Source: an uncultured bacterium
GTDB lineage: Bacteria; Actinomycetota; Coriobacteriia; Coriobacteriales; Eggerthellaceae
Direction: 5' to 3'
DNA: 7,406 nt
Assembly (NCBI GenBank): GCA_947649215.1
Contig: CANSQW010000057.1
Location: 1-7,406, forward strand
This document shows, one piece after another, positions 1 through 6,141 of the stretch. The translations under genes and the position numbers were made by a program. The first letter of the stretch is position 1. Each line of letters opens with the position of its first letter. The notes under the pieces were generated by a model. It was not told the origin of the DNA. It worked only from the letters and a program-made list of their open reading frames with translations, and searched no databases.

Positions 1-1100
1 CGCACCCAGCCGCCCACGCCAAAGCTGTCGGAGGGCACGAGCAGCAGCTCGAACTCCTTCGCGCGGTCGGAGAACGCCTGCGCGTCGTCCTCAAGCGCCT
101 TCACCCACAGGTAGAACGCGCCGTCCGGCTCGACGTACTCGTAGCCAAGCGCGGAAAGCCCCTCGGTGAGGATGCGGCGGTTCTCGGCGTAGGCCGCCAC
201 GTCGGAGGGCTCGGCCACGCACGCGGCGATGACGCGCTGCAGCAGCACCGGCGCGCAGATGTAGCCGAGCGCGCGTCCGGCGCCGGCCACGGCGCACGAC
301 ACCTCGGCCGCGTCGGGCATGAGGTCGGACACGTAGATGTAGCCAATGCGCTCGCCCGGCAGCGAGAGCGCCTTGCTGTAGGAGTAGCACACGACGGTGC
401 GCGGATACAGGCACGGCACGTAGGGAACCTCCACGCCGTAGGTGATCTCGCGGTAGGGCTCGTCGCTGATCAGGTAGATCGGCCGCCCCAGCTCCTCCTC
501 CTTGGCGACGAGCACCGCGGCCAGCGCCTCCAGGGTCTCGCGCGCGTACACGGCGCCCACGGGATTGTTGGGCGAGTTGATGATGACGGCGCTCGTGCGC
601 GGCGTGATGGCCGCGGCCACGGCCTGGGCGTCCACCTGGAAGCTCGGCACGCTGGCCGGCACCTCCACGATGGTGCAGCCGGCCATGTCGATCCACGTCT
701 TGTACTCGGGGAAGTAGGGGCTGATGACGATGACCTCGTCGCCCGGCACCGTGATGGCGCTGATGGTGATGGCCAGCCCCGCCGCCGCGCCGGCGGTCAG
801 GTACAGGTTGCCCGGCGTGGCCGGCACGCCGTAGCGCTCGGCGAGGTAGTCGGCGATGACCTGCTTCACGGCCGGGTCGCCCGCGGCGGGCGTGTAGCCG
901 TGCAGGGCCACCGGGTCCTCGTCCATCAGCGCGAGGATGGTCTCGCGCACGCGCTCGGGCGCGGGCACGCTCGGGTTGCCGATGGAGTAGTCGAAGACGT
1001 TTTCGGCCCCCACCTCGGCCTTGCGGGCCATGCCGTAGGCGAACAGCTCGCGAATGGCGCTGGGCTCGTCGCCCAGGGCGTACATTGCCTGGTTGATCAC
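1..1100 (-). CDS. PLP-dependent class I/II aminotransferase, 3' end cut off by the window
   Basis: This cytoplasmic enzyme transfers an amino group between an amino acid and a 2-oxo acid using pyridoxal phosphate; aspartate or a related amino acid is the likeliest substrate, but the sequence does not fix it. About 366 residues are visible. In order they show an N-terminal GNPSVPAPE segment (41-49), an HGYTP segment (67-71), the NSPNNPVG motif (175-182) with the Asn that contacts the cofactor, SDEPYRE (212-218) with the Asp and Tyr that hold the PLP ring, and YSYSKALSLPGERIGY (239-254) with the Schiff-base lysine at K243. The visible end reads SFGVGGWV and stops just before the expected substrate-carboxylate arginine, so roughly 30 residues are missing. 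I chose the GTG at 1100-1098 because AGGAGG lies 5 bases upstream and the N-terminus then matches the family; the ATG five codons later is too far from that site. It follows the Usp gene by 13 bases, suggesting one transcript. Confidence 0.93.
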   Translation of the reverse strand, partial: MINQAMYALGDEPSAIRELFAYGMARKAEVGAENVFDYSIGNPSVPAPERVRETILALMDEDPVALHGYTPAAGDPAVKQVIADYLAERYGVPATPGNLYLTAGAAAGLAITISAITVPGDEVIVISPYFPEYKTWIDMAGCTIVEVPASVPSFQVDAQAVAAAITPRTSAVIINSPNNPVGAVYARETLEALAAVLVAKEEELGRPIYLISDEPYREITYGVEVPYVPCLYPRTVVCYSYSKALSLPGERIGYIYVSDLMPDAAEVSCAVAGAGRALGYICAPVLLQRVIAACVAEPSDVAAYAENRRILTEGLSALGYEYVEPDGAFYLWVKALEDDAQAFSDRAKEFELLLVPSDSFGVGGWV

Positions 1101-1113
1101 AGGTTCCTCCTCT

Positions 1114-1548
1114 TTATCCCTTGACCACGAGAACGTCGCACCGGCAGGTGCGGATGAGGTGCTTCGACACGCTGCCGACGAAGGCGTACTTGATGTCGGA
1201 GTAGCCGCGCTCGCCGCAGACCACGAGATCGGGCCCCCACTCCCCCACCAGCTCCTCGAGCACATCGGCCACGCGGCCCACGCCCACCTTGAACGCGCAA
1301 GACGGCACGCGCGGGTCGTTCGCGAGCTCTCCGAGCACCGGGGCCAGGCTCTCCTCCATGGCCTCGCGTACGCCGGCGGCCAGGGCCTGGTAGTCGGCGC
1401 CGTTGGCGTCGGCCGGCAGCGAGTCCACCACGTGGGCGAGGTAGAGCGCGGCGCCGTTGGCCCGGGCCAGGGCCACGGCTCGCCCGATGACGGCGTTCTG
1501 CGCGTCGGTGCCGTCCAGGGCGGCGAAGATGCGTTGGTAGGTGCTCAT
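1114..1548 (-). CDS. Universal stress protein, UspA family, ATP-binding type
   Basis: This is a small single-domain Usp of 144 residues, the usual length for the family (about 140-160). Usp proteins are cytoplasmic, normally dimeric, and ATP-binding members act in stress or energy-limited survival. It starts IFAALDGT (7-14), with the conserved Asp at residue 12 that contacts adenine. Near the C-terminus it has the exact nucleotide-binding pattern G-2x-G-9x-G-S: G112, G115, then G125-S126. The closing CDVLVVKG strand is typical. I chose the ATG at 1548 because GGAGG is 5 bases upstream; the same frame stays open for 56 more codons, but that part is Arg/Pro-rich, does not resemble Usp, and overlaps the end of the lysR gene. 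The aminotransferase gene begins 13 bases after its stop. A symmetric nested inverted repeat fills its leader and may control its expression. The partner protein or process is not evident. Confidence 0.93.
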   Translation of the reverse strand: MSTYQRIFAALDGTDAQNAVIGRAVALARANGAALYLAHVVDSLPADANGADYQALAAGVREAMEESLAPVLGELANDPRVPSCAFKVGVGRVADVLEELVGEWGPDLVVCGERGYSDIKYAFVGSVSKHLIRTCRCDVLVVKG

Positions 1549-1557
1549 GGGTTCCTC

Positions 1558-1606
1558 CGTTATCCGTCTTTTCGCCGCCCGCGAGGCGGCTAGCAACAGG
1601 ATAACG
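1558..1606 (-). promoter_or_regulatory. Nested symmetric inverted repeat in the usp leader
   Basis: The outer arms CGTTATCC (1558-1565) and GGATAACG (1599-1606) are perfect 8-base inverted copies. The inner arms GCCGCC (1574-1579) and GGCGGC (1585-1590) flank a 5-base loop. The spacers between outer and inner arms are 8 bases on both sides, so both dyads share one axis at 1582. On the minus strand the last base of the downstream outer arm is the first base of the GGAGG ribosome binding site for usp. There is no T-run after it, so a simple terminator is unlikely. It could be an operator or a leader-RNA structure limiting access to the ribosome binding site; the sequence alone does not separate these. 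Confidence 0.45.
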
Positions 1607-1627
1607 CCAACGGGCCGCGCCGGCCCC

Positions 1628-1647
1628 CGAAAGACGGCCTGCGGCCG
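1628..1647 (-). terminator. Weak candidate terminator after lysR
   Basis: Read on the minus strand, just past the lysR stop, CGGCC and GGCCG pair around a 3-base loop (stem 1635-1647) and are followed by TCTTTC. A second short stem, GGGCC/GGCCC, lies at 1612-1626, and a perfect palindrome CCGAGGCCTCGG sits at 1645-1656. The stem is short and the T-tract poor, so termination may be partial or absent, in which case lysR could read through into usp. Confidence 0.25.
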
Positions 1648-1661
1648 AGGCCTCGGGCGAC

Positions 1662-2579
1662 CTAGGCCCCGTACAGCGCGCCGGCGATGTCCTCGAACAC
1701 CGAGCGCGCGCTCCACGGGCCGATGCCGGCCGGCGTGCCGAGCGAGATGCGGTAGCGCGCGGCGGGGGACAGCCCCACGCGCACGAGCCCGTCCGCCACC
1801 TGCGGCATCTCCTCCAGCACGAGGGTGGGGCAGAAGGCGGCGCCCAGTCCGTCGTGGGCCAGGCGCAGCAGGGTGATCATGTCGTTGCCCTCCACGAGCG
1901 CCCGGGGGCGGATGCCGGCGCGGCGCAGCTCGGCATGGGCGATGCGCCCGGATATGTCGTCGACGGGCTCGAGCAGAAACGGGCAGGCGCCGAGCGCGCC
2001 CAGCTCCAGATCGGGCGCGCAGGCCGCAGCCTCCTCCGGCGTCACGCCCAGGGCGGCGCCGAGCACCGCGGGCGTCGCCACCAGCACCACCTCCTCCTCG
2101 TAGAGGGGGTGCACCTCCACATCGCCCGCCGCCCCGTCGAACCGGGCGATCACCACGTCGGCCTCGTGGGCCTCCGCCAGGCGCACGAGCTCCTCGTTCG
2201 CGCCCTCGATCACCTTCACCGCCACGTTGGGCAGGCTCTCGTGGAACTGACGCAGGATGTTGGGCAGCAGCAGGCGGCCGCGCACGTTGGACATGCCCAC
2301 CTTCAGCACGCCGGCGCCGCCGATGCTCGTCTCCCCCAGCTGCCGCAGCATGCGGATGCGGGCGTCGCGCTGCTCGACGGCGTAGGCGAGGAAGGTCTCG
2401 CCCGACCGCGTGAGGGCCAGCGGGTTGCTGCGCACCACCAGGCGCGTGTCCAGCTCGCGCTCGAGCGCCGCCAGCCGCGAGCTCAGGGTCTGCTGAGACA
2501 CCTGCAGCTCCTCTGAGGCACGGGTGAAGGTGCCGCTCTCCGCCAGCTGCACGAACCAGTCCAACGACTCGACGGCCAC
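1662..2579 (-). CDS. LysR-type transcriptional regulator
   Basis: This is a DNA-binding regulator with the standard two-part LysR layout. From the preferred GTG it has 305 residues, a normal length. The winged helix-turn-helix covers about residues 6-60, with the typical ESGTFTRASEELQVSQQTLSSR stretch split over residues 14-35 and the LTRSGE turn at 56-61. A linker helix follows, then a periplasmic-binding-protein-like effector domain from about residue 91 (VLKVGMSN) to the end. An ATG 32 codons upstream (2675) is in frame, but it has only A-rich sequence before it, and the extra residues are Arg/Ala-rich and precede the point where LysR proteins normally begin. The GTG at 2579 has GAGGAG 5 bases upstream. 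The gene is divergent from the TAXI binding-protein gene, the usual arrangement for a LysR protein controlling its neighbour and itself. Its ligand is unknown; the transported solute is the natural guess. Confidence 0.92.
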   Translation of the reverse strand: MAVESLDWFVQLAESGTFTRASEELQVSQQTLSSRLAALERELDTRLVVRSNPLALTRSGETFLAYAVEQRDARIRMLRQLGETSIGGAGVLKVGMSNVRGRLLLPNILRQFHESLPNVAVKVIEGANEELVRLAEAHEADVVIARFDGAAGDVEVHPLYEEEVVLVATPAVLGAALGVTPEEAAACAPDLELGALGACPFLLEPVDDISGRIAHAELRRAGIRPRALVEGNDMITLLRLAHDGLGAAFCPTLVLEEMPQVADGLVRVGLSPAARYRISLGTPAGIGPWSARSVFEDIAGALYGA

Positions 2580-2584
2580 CGCCG

Positions 2585-2590
2585 CTCCTC
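2585..2590 (-). promoter_or_regulatory. Ribosome binding site deciding the GTG start of lysR
   Basis: On the minus strand GAGGAG lies 5 bases before the GTG at 2579. The two upstream in-frame ATG codons (2675 and 2666) lack a comparable site. This supports the shorter protein and leaves 2580-2675 as untranslated leader. Confidence 0.55.
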
Positions 2591-2688
2591 TCCCCTTCGC
2601 CGCATGCGCTCTCCCACGCGACGCCGGCCGCCGCGTGGCAGCGGCCTCAACCTCGCTTCTCGTCATATCTACCATATTTTTTTGTGAC

Positions 2689-2709
2689 TTGACCGAAAAT
2701 ACTTGTCAA
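2689..2709. promoter_or_regulatory. Candidate LysR operator, TTGAC-N11-GTCAA dyad
   Basis: A perfect 5-base inverted repeat, TTGAC (2689-2693) and GTCAA (2705-2709), surrounds an 11-base AT-rich centre in the divergent lysR/TAXI intergenic region. LysR proteins usually bind interrupted dyads in such a position, often of T-N11-A form. On the minus strand the right arm also reads TTGACA, a consensus -35 hexamer, but no good -10 sits at the right distance for lysR. The operator role is inferred from position and symmetry only. Confidence 0.4.
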
Positions 2710-2737
2710 AGGCAGCGGGAATTGTGCTCAAGAGGCG

Positions 2738-2743
2738 TAGGAT
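2738..2743 (+). promoter_or_regulatory. Possible -10 element for the TAXI transporter operon
   Basis: TAGGAT matches four of six bases of the TATAAT consensus and would start a transcript about 30 bases before the binding-protein ATG. No -35 hexamer is present 16-18 bases upstream, as is common for activator-dependent promoters. A GACAACG direct repeat with an 11-base period (2745-2751 and 2756-2762) lies just downstream, where a bound protein could interfere with transcription. Weak evidence. Confidence 0.2.
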
Positions 2744-2781
2744 GGACAACGTTCTGACAACGAGCCTTATGAGGAGGGAAC

Positions 2782-3795
2782 ATGAAGAAAACTAAGATCC
2801 TGGCAGCGGCGGCCTGCGCCGCGCTGCTGGCGTTCGGGCTCTTCGGCTGCGGCGGCGGCGACGCCAAGACCGATTCCAAGACCGACGCCAAGGCCGACGC
2901 CCCCAAGACCCAGACGGAGAACCTGCGCTTCGTCACCGGCGGCGAGTCCGGCACCTACTACGCCTACGGCAACGTGCTCGGCCAGTTCGCCACCAACGGC
3001 GACTACGGCGTGAACGTGTCCGCCCTGGCCGGCAACGGCTCTCAGGCCAACATCCAGGCCCTCGAGGACGGCGACGCCGACATCGCGTTCTGCCAGTCCG
3101 ACGTGCTGGCCTACGCCTACGACGGCACCAACCTGTTCGACGGCGCGCCCTACAAGGACTTCTCCATCGTGGCCGACCTGTACCAGGAGCAGGTGCAGAT
3201 CGTCACCTGCGACCCGTCCATCAAGACCGTCGCTGACCTGGCCGGCAAGACCGTCTCCGTCGGCGCTGCCGGCTCCGGCGTGTACTTCAACGCCCTCGAC
3301 GTGCTCGGCGTGTACGACCTGACGCTCGACGACATCAACCCCGTCTACCAGAGCTTCGCCGACTCGGCCGACTCTCTGAAGGACAACAAGATCGACGCCG
3401 CCTTCATCGTGGCCGGCGCCCCCACCACCGCCATCACCGACCTGTCCACCACCAAGACCGCCTACCTGGTCTCCATGGACGATGAGCACGTCGACAAGCT
3501 CATGGCCATCTCGCCCTACTACAGCAAGGCCGTCATCCCCGCTGACACCTACGGCCTCGAGGGCCCGACCACCACGGTCTCCGTGGGCGCGGTCATCATC
3601 GCCAACAACTCGGTCTCCGAGGACGCCATCTACAACTTCACCAAGTCCCTCTTCGAGGGCGCCGAGAGCAACGCCGACGCCCATGCGAAGTACAAGGAGC
3701 TGGTGATCGAGGACGCCGCCGGCATCTCGTCTGTCCCCTACCACCCGGGTGCTGCCAAGTACTTCGAGGAGCAGGAGATCACGGTCGGCAAGTAG
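2782..3795 (+). CDS. TAXI-family TRAP transporter solute-binding lipoprotein
   Basis: This is the extracytoplasmic receptor of a TRAP transporter; it captures solute outside the membrane and delivers it to the fused permease encoded next. The protein has 337 residues. Residues 1-22 form a signal peptide (KKTK, then an Ala/Leu/Phe core) ending in a lipobox LFGC, so C23 is the expected lipid anchor; Phe at -2 is somewhat unusual. A flexible linker with KTD/KAD repeats spans about 27-46. The mature domain opens with FVTGGESGTYYAYGN (50-64), a TAXI hallmark, continues with VSVGAAGSGVYFN in the middle, and ends with the family's conserved HPGAAKYFEE block (H321-P322-G323). AGGAGG is 4 bases before the ATG. 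Known TAXI proteins bind glutamate and other carboxylates, but no residue seen here fixes the ligand. Lipid anchoring suits a Gram-positive-type envelope without a periplasm. Probably controlled by the divergent LysR. Confidence 0.95.
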   Translation: MKKTKILAAAACAALLAFGLFGCGGGDAKTDSKTDAKADAPKTQTENLRFVTGGESGTYYAYGNVLGQFATNGDYGVNVSALAGNGSQANIQALEDGDADIAFCQSDVLAYAYDGTNLFDGAPYKDFSIVADLYQEQVQIVTCDPSIKTVADLAGKTVSVGAAGSGVYFNALDVLGVYDLTLDDINPVYQSFADSADSLKDNKIDAAFIVAGAPTTAITDLSTTKTAYLVSMDDEHVDKLMAISPYYSKAVIPADTYGLEGPTTTVSVGAVIIANNSVSEDAIYNFTKSLFEGAESNADAHAKYKELVIEDAAGISSVPYHPGAAKYFEEQEITVGK

Positions 3796-3809
3796 CCCCC
3801 GCATAACCA

Positions 3810-3826
3810 AGCCGGACGCACCGGCT
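3810..3826 (+). other. Small hairpin after the TAXI binding-protein gene
   Basis: AGCCGG and CCGGCT form a 6-bp stem with a 5-base loop, 15 bases past the stop codon. There is no T-run. It precedes the much stronger stem at 3848-3886 and may be part of the same mRNA 3' structure. Confidence 0.3.
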
Positions 3827-3847
3827 GACGCACCATCGCAAGACCAA

Positions 3848-3886
3848 CCAAGGGTCGCGCCGACACACCGCCGGCGCGACCCTTGG
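3848..3886 (+). terminator. Perfect 15-bp stem between binding-protein and permease genes (attenuator or mRNA-stabilising hairpin)
   Basis: CCAAGGGTCGCGCCG (3848-3862) and CGGCGCGACCCTTGG (3872-3886) are perfect inverted copies around a 9-base loop. The following bases are pyrimidine-rich but lack a clean T-tract, so full termination is doubtful. Such stems between binding-protein and permease genes are known to protect the upstream mRNA or let only part of transcription continue, giving more receptor than permease. It starts 53 bases after the binding-protein stop and ends 71 bases before the permease start. Confidence 0.6.
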
Positions 3887-3957
3887 CCGTATCCTTCCCT
3901 TACCTAAGCGATTTACTCACCCAAATCGTTTCGGCCAGGGAAGAGAAGGAGGAGCCC

Positions 3958-6096
3958 ATGGCATTGTTCAAGCGCAAGAACAAGAAGGAAGAAAAGACGG
4001 AGGCCGAGCTTCTGGCCGCCTCTCCCGACGGCGCGGAGATAGACGCCGAGGAGGTCATGCGCAAGTACGACCGCGAGTCCAACACGCGCATCTGGGAGGG
4101 CGTGCCGAAGATCGCCTTCACGGCCATCCTCGTGGCGTTCTCCGTCTACTGCATGGCCATGACGCTGCTCTCCGTCGAGCAGGCCGAGGCGCGCCTGGCG
4201 CGCTTCCTCGCGTTCATCGTGGTCATCGGCTACCTCATGTTCCCGGCGCGCAAGACGGGGCACAAGGTCAACCACATCCCGTGGTACGACATCGTGCTCA
4301 TGCTGGCCGGGTTCGGGGCGTTCATGTACTTCGCGCTCAACTGCACCGACATCCTGCTCATGGGCGCGCGCATCCAGCCGCTCCACGTGGCGCTCGGCGT
4401 GGTGGGCATCCTCGTGCTGGCGGAGCTGTGCCGCCGCTGCGTGGGCATCCCCATCATCGTGGTGGTGGCGTGCCTGGTGGCCTACGCGTTCTACTGGCAG
4501 CTGACCACCGGCAACAACGTGGCCGTCTACGACGCGCTGCGCAAGATCGTGCAGAAGCTGTTCTACACCACGAGCGGCGTCATCGGCACGCCCATCAACG
4601 TGTGCTACACCTACATCGTGCTGTTCATCATCTTCGGTGCGTTCCTCGAGCGCACCGGCATCGCGAACTTCTTCATCGCGCTGGCCAACCGCATCGCCGG
4701 CTGGTCGAGCGGCGGCGCGGCCAAGGTGGCCGTCATCGCATCGGCCCTGTGCGGCATGGTGTCGGGCTCGTCGGTGGGCAACACCGTGACCACCGGATCG
4801 GTCACCATCCCCATGATGAAGAAGACCGGCTACCGCCCGCCCTTCGCCGGCGCCGTGGAGGCGGCGTCGTCCACCGGCGGCCAGATCATGCCCCCCATCA
4901 TGGGCGCGGCCGCGTTCCTCATGGCCGAGTACATCGGCATCCCCTACCTCGAGGTGGCCGTCATGGCCATCATCCCGGCCTTCCTCTACTTCGCCGGCAT
5001 CTTCATCTCGGTGCACCTGGAGGCCAAGAAGCTCGGGCTCAAGGGCATCCCGCGCCACGAGCTGCCCACGTTCAAGTACCTCATCCAGAACTGCTACCTC
5101 ATCATCCCGCTCGTGCTGCTCGTGTGGCTCGTGGCGTCCGGCGCGCGCACCATGGCCGTGTCCGCCGCCATCTCCATCGCGGGCGCCTTCGTCATCGGCT
5201 TCATCAACTTCCTGCTGACGAACTGGCGTGAGCGCGCCGAGGGCGCCAGCTTCGGGTCGGTCTTCGGCGAGACGTGCAAGATGGCGCTGTTCACCACCAT
5301 CGACGCCTTCGCGGCGGGCGCCAAGAACGTCATCTCCGTGGCCGTGGCCTGCGCCATGGCCGGCCTCATCGCCGGCTGCATCACGGTGACGGGCCTCGCG
5401 TCCACCATCATCAACGTCATCGTCATGGCGGCGGGCGACTTCCTCATCATCGGACTCGTGTTCACCATGCTCTGCTGCATCGTGCTTGGCATGGGCGTGC
5501 CCACCACGGCCAACTACTGCATCATGGCCTCCACCTGCGCGCCCATCCTCATGGCGCTCGGCATCAACCCCATCTGCGCGCACTTCTTCGTGTTCTACTT
5601 CGGCATCGTGGCCGACATCACGCCTCCCGTGGCCTTGGCGGCCTACGCGGCGGCGGCCATCGCCAAGGCCAAGCCTATGGCCACGGCCGTCAACGCGTCG
5701 AAGCTGGCCATCGCGGCGTTCATCGTGCCCTACATCTTCGCGATGAACCCGAGCCTGCTGCTCCAGGGCGACGTGACCACGGCCACCGTGGCCCTCAACA
5801 TGGTGACGGCGCTCGTGGGCCTGTTCGGCGTGGCGGTGGCCCTCAACGGGTTCCTGTTCAAGAACAAGGTGAACCCCGCGCTGCGCGTGGCGCTGGTGGC
5901 CGGCGGCCTGTCCATGATGATCCCGGGCAGCCTGTCCGACGTCGTCGGGTTCGCCGTCGTGTTCGCCATCTGCCTGTTCCAGTGGCTGCTCGGACGGCGT
6001 GCCAAGGGCGGCGCGGCCCCGGTTGAGGCTGCGACCGACGAGGCGCCCGCACCCGCGCTCGACGGCGACATGGACGACATGGAGGCGGCCCGCTAG
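3958..6096 (+). CDS. TRAP transporter fused permease (4TM/12TM, TAXI type)
   Basis: This membrane protein imports the solute delivered by the TAXI lipoprotein, driven by an ion (usually Na+ or H+) gradient. It has 712 residues and fuses the small DctQ-like and large DctM-like subunits in one chain, as is standard for TAXI systems. A charged cytoplasmic N-terminus (1-50) is followed by hydrophobic segments at about 51-71, 83-96, 110-127 and 142-158, then the large domain from about 163. Conserved DctM-type blocks include SGSSVGNTVTTGSVTIP (269-285), STGGQIMPPIMGAAAF (305-320), LGMGVPTTANY (510-520) and ADITPPVALAAYAAAAIA (552-569). The C-terminus (683-712) is an acidic, Ala/Pro-rich tail. I chose the ATG at 3958 because AGGAGG is 5 bases upstream; an in-frame TTG at 3883 lies inside the stem arm and has no binding site. 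The SDR gene follows after 45 bases. Confidence 0.96.
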   Translation: MALFKRKNKKEEKTEAELLAASPDGAEIDAEEVMRKYDRESNTRIWEGVPKIAFTAILVAFSVYCMAMTLLSVEQAEARLARFLAFIVVIGYLMFPARKTGHKVNHIPWYDIVLMLAGFGAFMYFALNCTDILLMGARIQPLHVALGVVGILVLAELCRRCVGIPIIVVVACLVAYAFYWQLTTGNNVAVYDALRKIVQKLFYTTSGVIGTPINVCYTYIVLFIIFGAFLERTGIANFFIALANRIAGWSSGGAAKVAVIASALCGMVSGSSVGNTVTTGSVTIPMMKKTGYRPPFAGAVEAASSTGGQIMPPIMGAAAFLMAEYIGIPYLEVAVMAIIPAFLYFAGIFISVHLEAKKLGLKGIPRHELPTFKYLIQNCYLIIPLVLLVWLVASGARTMAVSAAISIAGAFVIGFINFLLTNWRERAEGASFGSVFGETCKMALFTTIDAFAAGAKNVISVAVACAMAGLIAGCITVTGLASTIINVIVMAAGDFLIIGLVFTMLCCIVLGMGVPTTANYCIMASTCAPILMALGINPICAHFFVFYFGIVADITPPVALAAYAAAAIAKAKPMATAVNASKLAIAAFIVPYIFAMNPSLLLQGDVTTATVALNMVTALVGLFGVAVALNGFLFKNKVNPALRVALVAGGLSMMIPGSLSDVVGFAVVFAICLFQWLLGRRAKGGAAPVEAATDEAPAPALDGDMDDMEAAR

Positions 6097-6109
6097 GCGC
6101 CCGGCGCCT
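6095..6109 (+). other. Short hairpin overlapping the permease stop codon
   Basis: AGGCGC and GCGCCT pair around a 3-base loop directly at the permease TAG. There is no T-run, so it is unlikely to stop transcription into the SDR gene 33 bases later. It could mark an mRNA processing or stabilising site, or be chance in GC-rich sequence. Confidence 0.25.
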
Positions 6110-6141
6110 GAGACGGGCCCACCGACTGGTTGGAGGATCAA

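Noticed and set aside
91..696. A second minus-strand frame inside the aminotransferase gene.
   Set aside because: It is Arg/Gly-rich and overlaps the aminotransferase, whose catalytic motifs are intact in the other frame.
1645..1656. The 12-base palindrome CCGAGGCCTCGG as a protein-binding site.
   Set aside because: Short GC palindromes are expected by chance in such GC-rich DNA, and it sits at the end of lysR rather than near a promoter.
1549..1716. An N-terminal extension of the Usp protein by 56 codons.
   Set aside because: The extension overlaps the lysR 3' end, is Arg/Pro-rich, and the ATG at 1548 gives the normal Usp length and start.
1854..2516. A plus-strand frame of 220 codons opposite lysR.
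   Set aside because: It is His/Leu/Arg-rich without motifs; the LysR reading on the other strand is complete and canonical.
2671..2709. A sigma-70 promoter for lysR with TTGACA (2709-2704) as -35.
   Set aside because: No acceptable -10 hexamer occurs 16-18 bases downstream on the minus strand; TATGGT at 2676-2671 is too far away.
2767..3810. A minus-strand frame of 347 codons opposite the TAXI binding-protein gene.
   Set aside because: It is low-complexity Val/Gly/Asp-rich and mirrors the coding strand; no ribosome binding site and no family resemblance.
3883..3957. An extended TTG start for the permease adding 25 residues.
   Set aside because: The TTG lies in the stem arm with no ribosome binding site, whereas the ATG at 3958 has AGGAGG at ideal spacing.
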